From assembly GCA_035513345.1 (NCBI GenBank), contig DATKCF010000035.1, positions 62,001 through 126,000 on the forward strand: 64,000 bases of DNA, read 5' to 3'. Position 1 is the first letter of the stretch; each line of letters starts with the position of its first letter. This document shows, in pieces, positions 37,101 through 45,450 of the stretch. The translations under genes were made by a program, and so were the position numbers. The notes beneath the pieces are model-generated. The model ran no database searches. It saw only the letters and a list, made by a program, of their open reading frames with translations, and had not been told where the DNA came from. The stretch is from DATKCF01 sp035513345. GTDB lineage: Bacteria; Gemmatimonadota; Gemmatimonadetes; Longimicrobiales; RSA9.

Positions 37101-38393
37101 CTACGCGGTGCCTGCGCTCTCGGAGACCTCGACCTCGACGCCCTGAAGCTCGATCTCGCTCATCGGCTGCCAGAGCTGGAAGACCGGATAGCGGTGCAGG
37201 AACCGGAGGACGGACAGGATGAGCAGACCGGCGAAGAAGAGGGCGGTCCCCACCTCCTGCCAGCCGAGCGGCAGCTCGGTCGTGCCGATGTGGTACGACG
37301 GGTAGACCAGCAGATACCGCTCGAGCCACAGACCGAGCAGGATCAGGCCGCCGAACATCGTAAGGATACGCGGATTGCGCTTGGTTGCAGCGCCGAGCAG
37401 TCCGAAGAACGGTATGACGAAGACGAACAGGAAAACGAGTTTGGCGATGAGGCCGAACGGGGCCATGAAGCGGTGGATCACGAAGCTCTGTTCGCCGGGC
37501 AGCATGCCGTACCAGATGACGATGTACTGGGAGAAGAACAGATACGCCCAGAACACGACGAATCCGAAGGTGAGCTTGCCGAGGTCGTGGTACTGGCTGG
37601 TCGCGATGGTATCCTCGTGGCCGACCTGCCGCGAGACCCAGCGGACGGCGATGCCGGTTGCCGCCAGGCCCGAGAGGAATGCGGCCATGAAGAAGAACGG
37701 TCCGATGAGCGTGCTGAACCAGTGCGGCTCGAGGCTCATGATGAAGTCGAAGGCGACGACGCCGAATGCGGCGGCGTAGACGAGGCCCAGGATCGGGCTG
37801 AGCACGGCGAGCCGCTTGTGCGCGATCGCTTCCTCCGCTTCCTGGCCTCGCCAGTTACGCGTGAGGCTGGCGTAGATCCCGGCAAGCTTGCCATCGACGG
37901 TATCGCGCATCAGTCCGAGGTCAGGGCGCAGAGCCCAGCGCGCGAAGAGCATGCTCAACCCGAACAATGTACCGAGCAGGATCATCTGTCGAGCGATCAG
38001 GAACGGCACGTTGAGCCAGGCTTCCTTGCCCGCCACGGGTTCGAGGACCCACGGGAAGATGCGGTGCGTGACGAAGAGCATGGGCAGGAGCAGCAGCAAT
38101 GCGATCGGCAGGAACGACGCGAACGAGAGCGCGACTCGGCGCATGTTCCGCGACCACATACCTTTCGTGATCGTGACGACTACCGCCAGCATTACGGCGC
38201 CCTGCGCGAGGCCCGTGAAGTACAGCCAGTTGATGAGGTACGCGTGCCAGGCGCGATTCGGATCGGTGATCAGCGCAAGCGAGAAGACACCCAGGCCGAC
38301 GACAATCATTGCGACGGCGCCGCCGGTCACTGCCGGTGGTATCGATTCGAGTCTGACGGCGGGCGCGTCGGTTCCGTTGTTGCCGTGTGACAT
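37101..38393 (-). CDS. actF: Alternative complex III, subunit ActF (quinol-binding membrane protein)
   Basis: A 430-residue polytopic protein with about ten transmembrane segments, related to the NrfD/PsrC fold of ActC but lacking its sequence signature. It matches the ActF group: LITDPNRAWHAYLINWLYFTG at the start, NVPFLIARQMILLG in the middle and SQYIVIWYGMLPGE near the end. The soluble C-terminus (ELQGVEVEVSESAG) is short. It is the last gene of the act operon, three bases after actE. No cytochrome oxidase genes follow, unlike in several other phyla. Confidence 0.92.
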   Translation of the reverse strand: MSHGNNGTDAPAVRLESIPPAVTGGAVAMIVVGLGVFSLALITDPNRAWHAYLINWLYFTGLAQGAVMLAVVVTITKGMWSRNMRRVALSFASFLPIALLLLLPMLFVTHRIFPWVLEPVAGKEAWLNVPFLIARQMILLGTLFGLSMLFARWALRPDLGLMRDTVDGKLAGIYASLTRNWRGQEAEEAIAHKRLAVLSPILGLVYAAAFGVVAFDFIMSLEPHWFSTLIGPFFFMAAFLSGLAATGIAVRWVSRQVGHEDTIATSQYHDLGKLTFGFVVFWAYLFFSQYIVIWYGMLPGEQSFVIHRFMAPFGLIAKLVFLFVFVIPFFGLLGAATKRNPRILTMFGGLILLGLWLERYLLVYPSYHIGTTELPLGWQEVGTALFFAGLLILSVLRFLHRYPVFQLWQPMSEIELQGVEVEVSESAGTA

Positions 38394-38396
38394 GGC

Positions 38397-38975
38397 TCAG
38401 TCGCCTCCGCCCTGGCCGGCCGCCGCCTGCAGCTGGCGCACATACGAGACGATTGCCCACCGTTCGCGGTGTGACGTGCGCGAGCCATAGGCCGGCATGA
38501 TGCCGCCGCGCGCGACCGCGACCATGCCGTAGAGATAGCCATCGGTCCGGGCGACCGCTGGCGGCAGCGTCAGGTTCGGCGCCAGCGGCGGGTACTTGTC
38601 CGGCCCTACGATGGAGCCATCGCCCCTGCCGAGCGGTCCGTGACACACCGAGCAGTGTCGCTCGTACATCACGCGACCCAGGTCCAGAAACGCCGAATCG
38701 GCCGGGAACGGGTTCGTGCCGTGCGGGCCTGCCGCGAACGTGTTCAGGCCGACCTCTGTGGGCGTGATCGGTGGCGGTGTCTCGCCCGCCGGCGACTTGA
38801 ACGCGACCGCGAAGGGCGGCGCGGGGCGCGGCGCTTCGTACGGATCGAAGAACGGCGCGTCCCGCATGTAGGCGAAGAAGGACACGCGGTTCAGCGCGTA
38901 CTCGATCCGCGTGCAGCCGGAAGCCGCCAGAGCAAGGAGCAGGGCGACAACGCCGCTGCGGACATCACGACGCAC
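38397..38975 (-). CDS. actE: Alternative complex III, subunit ActE (mono-haem cytochrome c lipoprotein)
   Basis: A 192-residue periplasmic lipoprotein (lipid-attachment Cys21 in LAASGC). One haem site, RHCSVCHG (C108, C111, H112), with a candidate distal methionine in GGIMPAYG. The GTG start at 38975 has GGAGGTGA upstream and overlaps the actD stop by eleven bases. It passes electrons from the complex toward an acceptor on the outer face. Length and order are normal for the operon. Confidence 0.93.
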   Translation of the reverse strand: MRRDVRSGVVALLLALAASGCTRIEYALNRVSFFAYMRDAPFFDPYEAPRPAPPFAVAFKSPAGETPPPITPTEVGLNTFAAGPHGTNPFPADSAFLDLGRVMYERHCSVCHGPLGRGDGSIVGPDKYPPLAPNLTLPPAVARTDGYLYGMVAVARGGIMPAYGSRTSHRERWAIVSYVRQLQAAAGQGGGD

Positions 38976-39498
38976 TCGTCACCTCCCCGCGCGCTTCGCG
39001 GATCTCGACCGCGCCCGCCCTGTTCATGATGTCACGCGCAGCGGCCGCCGATGCGCCAGCCGGCACATCCAGGTGAATGCCGTACCGGTCCGCCGAGAAC
39101 GATGCGTCGTATATGATCAGCGGTTTGCGGTTCGGCCACCGGTTCAGAATGAACAGCCCGAGCACGGTCGAGAGCGCACCGAACAGGACGGTCAGCTCGA
39201 ACGCGATGATCACCCAGGCCGGCATCGAGATGATGGGCTTGCCACCGGTGACCAGCGGCCAGTGCAGCGATGTCCAGGTCGGCAGCGCGAATCCCGTCGC
39301 AGCACCGGTCAATCCACCCACGAGAGTGAATATGCGGACCGGGCTCTTCGGCTCGTGAAGCGCGTGCTCGATGGTGTGGTCCGGCGCGGGCGAGTACACC
39401 GTCATTCGCTTCATGCCGGCCGCGCGCAGCGCATCGATCGCGGCCACGGCGTCATCGCGCGCTTCGAAGATGCCGAGAACTCCACTGTGCGCGCTCAT
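38965..39498 (-). CDS. actD: Alternative complex III, subunit ActD (DUF3341)
   Basis: A 177-residue membrane protein with two transmembrane helices (about residues 56-78 and 94-118) between cytoplasmic ends. The family phrases are GVLGIFEARDDAVAAIDALR, MKRMTVYSPAPDH and SPVRIFTLVGGLTG. The start overlaps the actC stop by ATGA, which fits stoichiometric production. It has no cofactor and plays a structural role in the complex. Confidence 0.93.
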   Translation of the reverse strand: MSAHSGVLGIFEARDDAVAAIDALRAAGMKRMTVYSPAPDHTIEHALHEPKSPVRIFTLVGGLTGAATGFALPTWTSLHWPLVTGGKPIISMPAWVIIAFELTVLFGALSTVLGLFILNRWPNRKPLIIYDASFSADRYGIHLDVPAGASAAAARDIMNRAGAVEIREARGEVTSAS

Positions 39499-40877
39499 GG
39501 TGAAGCCTCCCCGGTCTGTATCCTCCGGCCACTCAGCCTGCGGATCGGAGCGGGCAACACTTCCTTCAGTTCCGCGACGGACACGCCGGGCAGGATCCTC
39601 AGGAACAGGAGGAACCACATGAAGAACCAGGCGAAGCTGCCGGCCAGGATCGACATCTCGACCCACGACGGCATGTACGGCCGCCACTGCCACGGCTCAT
39701 ACTCGCGCGTCAGGCTGGTGACGATGATGACGAACCGCTCGAACCACATGCCGATGTTGATGAAGATCGTGATCGTGAAGATCGCCGCGATGTTCGTGCG
39801 GATCTTCTTCGACCACAACAGCTGCGGGATGATGCCGTTGCACGTCAGCATGATCCACGTCGCCCACCAGTATTCACCGAACGCGCGGTTCCAGAACGCG
39901 TAACGCTCCGGCGTCTCGACGCTGTACCACGCAATGAAGTACTCGGTCAGGTACGCGTAGAACACGACCATGCCCGTGAGCAGTACGAGCTTCGACATCA
40001 TGTCGAAGTGGCGAGGCGTGAAGTACGCCTCGAGCCCGAATATCTTGCGGATCGGGATCACGATGGTCATTACCATCGCGAGACCGCTGAAGATCGCGCC
40101 TGCCACGAAGTAGGGCGCGAATATCGTCGTGTGCCAGCCCGGCACGATCGAAACGGCGAAGTCCCAGGACACGACCGAGTGGACCGAGAGGACGAGCGGT
40201 GTGGCGAGCGCGGCAAGGTACAGGTACGCGCGATTGAAGTGCTTCCACTCCGTGTTGGTGCCCCGCCAGCCGAACGCGAGCACCGTGTACAGCTTCTTGC
40301 GCCACGTCACCGTTGTCGCATCACGCGCCGCTGCCACGTCCGGGATCATGCCGACGAAGAAGAAGACAGTCGACACGGTCAGGTACGTTCCGACGGCGAA
40401 CACGTCCCAGAGGAGCGGCCCGCGGAAGTTCGGCCAGATCAGCCGCTGGTTGGGATACGGCAGCAGGTAGTAGAAGACCCACGGCCGGCCGAGATGGATG
40501 ATCGGAAACAGACCGGCGGTGAGGACGGCGAACACGGTCATTGCTTCGGCGACACGATAGATCGACTGTCGCCAGCGCGCGCGGAACAGGTACAGGATCG
40601 CGGAGATCAGGGTCCCGGAGTGTGCGATACCGACCCAGAACACGAAGGTCGTGATGTACAGGCCCCAGCTCACCGGGTTGTTCAGCCCGGACATGCCGAT
40701 ACCCAGCACGACCTGCGTACCGAACGCGAAGATGCCCCACGCCAGCACGACCAGCACGCACGCGAACAGGATCCTGTACGCACGGCCCGGCACGCTCAGG
40801 AGCTTGAGAACATCCCTGTTGACCCGCCCGTAGGAATCGATCCCGGGATGGGTCTCGGATCGGCGCTCGGTCGCCAT
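39495..40877 (-). CDS. actC: Alternative complex III, subunit ActC (NrfD-like quinol-oxidising membrane subunit)
   Basis: A 460-residue NrfD/PsrC-family protein with about ten transmembrane helices. Signature stretches are WGLYITTFVFWVGIAHSGTL, AGLFPIIHLGRPWVFYYLLP and WTNTEWKH-like FGWRGTNTEWKHFNRAY. It holds the quinol site in known complexes. The ATG at 40877 has GGGGA directly upstream and lies five bases after the actB stop. The frame is open further up within actB, but that part is not protein-like. Confidence 0.95.
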   Translation of the reverse strand: MATERRSETHPGIDSYGRVNRDVLKLLSVPGRAYRILFACVLVVLAWGIFAFGTQVVLGIGMSGLNNPVSWGLYITTFVFWVGIAHSGTLISAILYLFRARWRQSIYRVAEAMTVFAVLTAGLFPIIHLGRPWVFYYLLPYPNQRLIWPNFRGPLLWDVFAVGTYLTVSTVFFFVGMIPDVAAARDATTVTWRKKLYTVLAFGWRGTNTEWKHFNRAYLYLAALATPLVLSVHSVVSWDFAVSIVPGWHTTIFAPYFVAGAIFSGLAMVMTIVIPIRKIFGLEAYFTPRHFDMMSKLVLLTGMVVFYAYLTEYFIAWYSVETPERYAFWNRAFGEYWWATWIMLTCNGIIPQLLWSKKIRTNIAAIFTITIFINIGMWFERFVIIVTSLTREYEPWQWRPYMPSWVEMSILAGSFAWFFMWFLLFLRILPGVSVAELKEVLPAPIRRLSGRRIQTGEASP

Positions 40878-40882
40878 TCCCC

Positions 40883-43800
40883 TCAGGCCTCCGAAGACGC
40901 GACGCGCCGCAGGTACGTGACCGCGGACTGTGTGTTGAGTTCCTCGAGAACGCGGTAGCCACGGCCCGATGCCGCCACGCGGCGCACGCGCGACTCCGGG
41001 TCGCGCATGTTGCCGAAGACGATCGCGTCTGCCGGACACGTCTGCGCGCACGCCGGCACGATCTCGCCATCACGCACACCGCGATCCTCGAGACGCGCAT
41101 CGTTCTCCGCCTCGCGGATCCGCTGCACGCAGAACGTGCACTTCTCCATCACGCCCTTCTCGCGAACCGTCACGTCCGGATTGAGCTGCCAGTTCAACGG
41201 CTCGGGGAACTCGTAGCTGAAGTAGTTGAACGTGCGAACCTTGTACGGACAGTTGTTCGCGCAATAGCGCGTGCCAACGCAACGATTGTAGACCTGTGCG
41301 TTCAGACCGTCCGGCGTGTGGTACGACGCGTAGACCGGACAGACCGGCTCGCACGGTGCGTTGCCGCACTGCTGGCACATCATTGGCAGGAACCGGGTCT
41401 GGAGCGTTTCCGGATCCTCCGCATGCTCGAAGTACCGTTCGAGCCGGATCCAGTGCAGGATCCTGCCCTGCGAGATCAGCTTCGGACCGACTACGCCAAT
41501 GTTGTTCTCGGCGTAGCACGCCGTGATGCACGCGCTGCAGCCGGTGCAGCGGTCGAGGTCCACGGCCATGCCCCAGCGCGGCTGCTCCTGCGAGTACTCG
41601 CCGTACCACGTGCCCTCGGTCGGGTAGCCCTGAGGCGACGCGTCCATTTCGACCGGCGCGAATCCGCCCGCACCCTGCAGCTGTGTCACGCGCGCGTCCT
41701 GCGGGTGCACGTCGACGTGATGGCCGCCGGATTCCTCCTGCGCGGGCGGCGGCACGGCAACACCGGCACCGCCGATCACGGCCAGACCGCGCCCCGCATC
41801 GGCAGCACGCGCTTCATCGATGTCGTACGCTCGGGCGATCTCGCGGCCGTGCTGTTCGTCCTGCAGGCCCTGCTTGATCGGACGTTCCCAGTCCCCCGTA
41901 GCACGCAGTGTGGCGTGCGTCTGCTGCCACACGAGGGCGCCGGACGCGGGATCCTCGGTCGCGGCCAGCAGCCGGACCGCGTTCACGCCTCGGCCGGCCG
42001 CGTAGCTGCCCATTGCCGTGTGGCCCTGGCCGAGCTGGATCGCGATCACGTCACTCCGCATCGCCGGGTTCCGCCACACGGGCGCGGTCACGGTCACGGT
42101 GCCCGTGCTCACTTCGACGATGTGACCGGTGTCGAGGTCGAGCGACTCTGCCATCTGCGGGTGGATCTCGACCCACGATGACCAGCAGAACTTGCTGATC
42201 GGGTCGGGCAGCTCCTGCAACCATGGACGGTTGGCCATCCGGCCATCGTAGTACTTGGACGACGGATAGACGATGAGCAGCGGGTCACTCGCGTTGCCGC
42301 CGAACGTCGCCGTATCGAACGTGACCTGAGCCAGCGCGGCCGCGTCGATCTGCTGCGCGTCGGCCGCACCGCCTGCCTCGTCTGCGTCCGCGACGAAGCC
42401 GGTCTTCAGCGTCTCGCGCCACCAGTCCTCGGCGGAGGTACCGCCGCCCGCAGCGGGAAAGACGTCACGCAACCAGGTCTCGTGCAGGTACTCGTAGAAC
42501 GTTGTCGCCTGCCCGGGCAGTGCCGCATTCGCGCGAAGAGCGACGGAGAGTAGCACGTCGCCCGTGTGCTTCGTGTTGAACACCGGCATCATGACCGGCT
42601 GCACGAGCGAGCGCAGTCCGGTGCGCGGCACGGTGTCGCCCCACGACTCGAGGAAGTGGTGGTCGGGAAGCAGCAGGCCGGCGCGCTCGCTCGTCTCGTC
42701 CGGGTACGGCGAGAACGAGGTAATGAACGGCACATTGCCGAGCGCCGCATCGAGACCATCGTCGGGCGGCATCGAATACAACGGGTTCGGGCCGTATACC
42801 AGCAACGCACCGACGTCACCGGCGCTCATGCGCTGGACCAGCGACCGCATTTCCGCGTAACTGCCCGCGCTCGCACCGCCGCGCTCGGTGCGGTTCAGGT
42901 GGACGGTGGTGCCGATGTTGCCCGCAACGCGATTCAGGATCGCGACGGCCGCCGCCACACCGACGGCGGCGCCATGCATGGTCGACACGCCCGGTCCGAC
43001 GGCAAGCGAGCGGCCGCCGTTGGCGAACAGGACGGCGGCTTCGCGGACGCGCGATGCCGCAACACCGGCCGCCTGCGCATTGGCGTCGATGTCGACGGTG
43101 CCGAGCAGTTCGGCGGCACCGCCGGCGTCCGCGCCACCATCGACAATGGCCCGTGCGATCGCGAGCGCGACCAGGTGCTCCGTACCCGGTCGGGCGGCGA
43201 GCCACATGTCGGCGTTCATGTCGGTCAGCGACTGGTGCGGCGTGACCGAGATGAGATGGCCGCGCTCGCCGCGATCGTACGCGTGGGCCTGCGCAAAGCC
43301 ATGCGTGTAGTGGACCGGCGAGCCCCACGTCTCCATGAAATCGGCGCCGAATGTGATGACGACATCGGCGTTCGCGAAGTCATGGACGGGCACCGCGTCG
43401 ACGCCGAAAAGCATCCGATGGGCGGCGCGAACAGGTTCGAGCGCGAACGGCTCGAAGCGCACGCGCTCGATATCGAATGCGGCGCAGAACTGGTCGATCA
43501 GCGTGTCGAGCGTACCGGTCAACCCCTCGGTCAGCAGGACCGACCGGCCGCGGTTCTGGTTCAGCGCGTCGGCCAGCCGCTGTTCCGCCTCGTCCCACGT
43601 GAGTGCCTGGAGTCCGTCGGCCCCGCGCGCCAGGGCCTGCGGTATGCGGTCCGGGTTGTACAGCCCGTGCAGCGAAGCCTGTCCTCGGGCGCACAGCGCG
43701 CCATGTGAGACGGGCGAGAGCGGGCTGCCTTCGGCCTTGACCGCGCGTCCTTCGCGCGTCCGGATGTTCATCCCGCAGCCGGCCGGACATTCGCGGCAGG

Positions 43801-43966
43801 TCGTGCGGTACCACGTCGAGATGCCCGGCACGATCTCGTCGTGCGCGATCACGTACGGGATCAGCTTCTCCGCCGCGGTGCCCGCTCCGCAGCCATACAG
43901 ACTGGCGCCGGCCCCTCCCGCACCGAGGACCTTCAGGAATGCGCGCCGCTCGAGACCGTTCGACAT
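40883..43966 (-). CDS. actB: Alternative complex III, subunit ActB (molybdopterin-like plus iron-sulfur protein)
   Basis: A 1027-residue fusion. A Tat-type signal (RRAFLKVLGAGGAG) opens the protein. The first ~720 residues are a molybdopterin-oxidoreductase-like domain, starting with CRECPAGCGMNI; in characterised complexes it binds no molybdenum. The C-terminal ~230 residues carry ferredoxin-type cysteine sets: DRCTGCSACITAC, CQQCGNAPCEPVCP, CVGTRYCANNCPYK and CTFCVQRI with CAQTCPADAI. They form the electron wire from quinol to the haem subunits. Length and domain order are normal. 13 bases separate it from actA. Confidence 0.95.
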   Translation of the reverse strand: MSNGLERRAFLKVLGAGGAGASLYGCGAGTAAEKLIPYVIAHDEIVPGISTWYRTTCRECPAGCGMNIRTREGRAVKAEGSPLSPVSHGALCARGQASLHGLYNPDRIPQALARGADGLQALTWDEAEQRLADALNQNRGRSVLLTEGLTGTLDTLIDQFCAAFDIERVRFEPFALEPVRAAHRMLFGVDAVPVHDFANADVVITFGADFMETWGSPVHYTHGFAQAHAYDRGERGHLISVTPHQSLTDMNADMWLAARPGTEHLVALAIARAIVDGGADAGGAAELLGTVDIDANAQAAGVAASRVREAAVLFANGGRSLAVGPGVSTMHGAAVGVAAAVAILNRVAGNIGTTVHLNRTERGGASAGSYAEMRSLVQRMSAGDVGALLVYGPNPLYSMPPDDGLDAALGNVPFITSFSPYPDETSERAGLLLPDHHFLESWGDTVPRTGLRSLVQPVMMPVFNTKHTGDVLLSVALRANAALPGQATTFYEYLHETWLRDVFPAAGGGTSAEDWWRETLKTGFVADADEAGGAADAQQIDAAALAQVTFDTATFGGNASDPLLIVYPSSKYYDGRMANRPWLQELPDPISKFCWSSWVEIHPQMAESLDLDTGHIVEVSTGTVTVTAPVWRNPAMRSDVIAIQLGQGHTAMGSYAAGRGVNAVRLLAATEDPASGALVWQQTHATLRATGDWERPIKQGLQDEQHGREIARAYDIDEARAADAGRGLAVIGGAGVAVPPPAQEESGGHHVDVHPQDARVTQLQGAGGFAPVEMDASPQGYPTEGTWYGEYSQEQPRWGMAVDLDRCTGCSACITACYAENNIGVVGPKLISQGRILHWIRLERYFEHAEDPETLQTRFLPMMCQQCGNAPCEPVCPVYASYHTPDGLNAQVYNRCVGTRYCANNCPYKVRTFNYFSYEFPEPLNWQLNPDVTVREKGVMEKCTFCVQRIREAENDARLEDRGVRDGEIVPACAQTCPADAIVFGNMRDPESRVRRVAASGRGYRVLEELNTQSAVTYLRRVASSEA

Positions 43967-43979
43967 GGATTCGCCCGGA

Positions 43980-44507
43980 TCAGTAGTGGCAGACGGAGCA
44001 GTCCGTCCGCGCCTGGCGCTCTCGATGGCACTCGATGCACCAGCCCATCCAGAGTTCCTGGTTGAGGGTCACCACTTCCATCTCCTCTACCGGGCCGTGG
44101 CACTCCTGGCAGGTCACGCCGCCCTTGATGTGGCGGTTGTGAGGGAAATGCGCGTGGTCCGCGATCCTGTAGACGCGTTTCCACGGAATCGGCCGCCGGT
44201 CGATCCAGTACTGAAGGAGCGCGGCAATGCCGGCGCTGTCGCCCCGGAACAGAGGCGCGCCGCCCGGGAGGTGGCAGCCGGCACACACCTCCACGGCCGG
44301 AATACCGGCGTCGACGGAACGATCGGCCGAGTAGTGGCAGTATTCACAGGGAATCTGGCTGGTCCCTGCGTGCAGATTGTGTGGGAACGCGATCGGCTGC
44401 TCGATCGCGCCGCGACCGATCGGGCCCTGCGTGGCAGCGATGATCCCTGACCCCGCGAGGGCAACGACGCCCGCGAGGCCCCATGCCGCCCACTTTGCGC
44501 TCACCAT
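43980..44507 (-). CDS. actA: Alternative complex III, subunit ActA (pentahaem cytochrome c)
   Basis: A 175-residue cytochrome with five CxxCH motifs: CEYCH, CAGCH, CQECH, CIECH and CSVCH. The N-terminus (KWAAWGLAGVVALAG) is one transmembrane anchor. FPHNLHAGTSQIPCEYCHYS and FPHNRHIKGGVTCQECHG are typical ActA phrases. The ATG at 44507 is chosen because the anchor begins there; the Shine-Dalgarno is poor. First gene of the six-gene act operon, whose promoter must lie in the spacer 44508-44870. Confidence 0.93.
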   Translation of the reverse strand: MVSAKWAAWGLAGVVALAGSGIIAATQGPIGRGAIEQPIAFPHNLHAGTSQIPCEYCHYSADRSVDAGIPAVEVCAGCHLPGGAPLFRGDSAGIAALLQYWIDRRPIPWKRVYRIADHAHFPHNRHIKGGVTCQECHGPVEEMEVVTLNQELWMGWCIECHRERQARTDCSVCHY

Positions 44508-44870
44508 CCGATATCGGGTGTGTATGTCGCTGCGCTCGTCAGAAGAACCGTCCCGCCGAATCGGCCGCACTGTCTGTGGCCCGGTTTCGGGCGCGGCAGG
44601 ATACCCTGTCGCCATGGGCGGCGCAAGCCCGCACAACCCTGTGCGCCGGCAATGTGGAAGCGGCGCCGGAATGCCGCAAGCCGAGGCCCCGGCACGATGC
44701 ACCGGCCGGGCGATGTTGTCAGGGAACGCACGCAACCGCAAGTTGGACAGCGGTGTAGTGAAGGGGATGACGGCCGCAACCCGCCCCGCCGGCCACTACG
44801 GGAGGCTGCCCGCGCCGCCCCCGTCGGCCGGACCGTATCGAGGACGGCGCGACTCCAGGAGATTCGTCCG
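44508..44870. other. 363-bp divergent promoter region (act operon / lipoprotein-kinase genes)
   Basis: Lies between actA (minus strand) and the lipoprotein gene (plus strand), so it should hold two divergent promoters. Possible hexamers are weak: TTGTCA near 44714 and TTGGAC near 44744 on the plus strand, TTGCGG near 44740 on the minus strand, none with a good -10 partner. The last 15 bases contain the AGGAG of the lipoprotein gene. No coding sequence. Confidence 0.5.
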
Positions 44871-45437
44871 ATGAAACGTGCGACGCTCGCCCTGCTCGTG
44901 CTGTGGATCGCGGGCTGCGCGACACTGCGCTCTGGCCCGTCCGACGCGAAACTCCGCCTCGACGCGGGCATCGACGCGCTCGGCCGGCGGGACTTCGCCG
45001 CCGCCGCGGCCGGCCTCGAGGACGTCAGCCGGGCCGGCGATCCGGCCCTGGCCCGACGCGCGCTCCTGCTTCTCGCGGTCACCCAGCTCGATCCCGGTAA
45101 CCCGGCACGCGACGCACAGGCCGCATCCGTCATTGCCGGCCGGCTCCGCGAGGGCGCAGTGCCCGGCTCGATCGAGTACATCGCGGCGGAGACACTCGAA
45201 CGCGTGGTCCGCGAAACACGCGATCTGCACCAGGACATGATTGCCGCGCGCATGGAACGCGACCGTGCGTGGACGCACATCGATTCGCTGCGCGCCCGGA
45301 TCGACCTCGCTGTGGTCGAGCGCGATTCCGTGCAGCGCAGGACTGTTCGCCTCGAGTTAGTCCGCGATTCGCTCGATGCCGAGCTGAAGAAGACGACGCA
45401 GGAACTCGAGCGCATACGCCGCGCGATCCGCGGATGA
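44871..45437 (+). CDS. Lipoprotein with helical repeats and C-terminal coiled coil
   Basis: A 188-residue lipoprotein (LWIAGCATL). Residues 30-105 look like paired helices (AGIDALGRRDFAAAAAGLEDV, RRALLLLAVTQLD), TPR-like. The last ~70 residues are a charged coiled coil (ELVRDSLDAELKKTTQELERI). The ATG at 44871 has AGGAG ten bases upstream. It lies 13 bases before a sensor kinase; this resembles the YfhG/QseG lipoprotein next to the GlrK/QseE kinase in enterobacteria, so it may tune the kinase from the periplasm. That parallel is inference. Confidence 0.72.
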   Translation: MKRATLALLVLWIAGCATLRSGPSDAKLRLDAGIDALGRRDFAAAAAGLEDVSRAGDPALARRALLLLAVTQLDPGNPARDAQAASVIAGRLREGAVPGSIEYIAAETLERVVRETRDLHQDMIAARMERDRAWTHIDSLRARIDLAVVERDSVQRRTVRLELVRDSLDAELKKTTQELERIRRAIRG

Positions 45438-45450
45438 AGCGACGCGGGCC

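Noticed and set aside
36792..38390. A 532-codon plus-strand frame antisense to actF
   Set aside because: Highly charged Glu/Asp/Arg composition is the mirror of a membrane protein's codons; actF is clearly real.
42566..43708. Plus-strand frame antisense to actB
   Set aside because: Arg/Asp-rich shadow of a conserved minus-strand gene.
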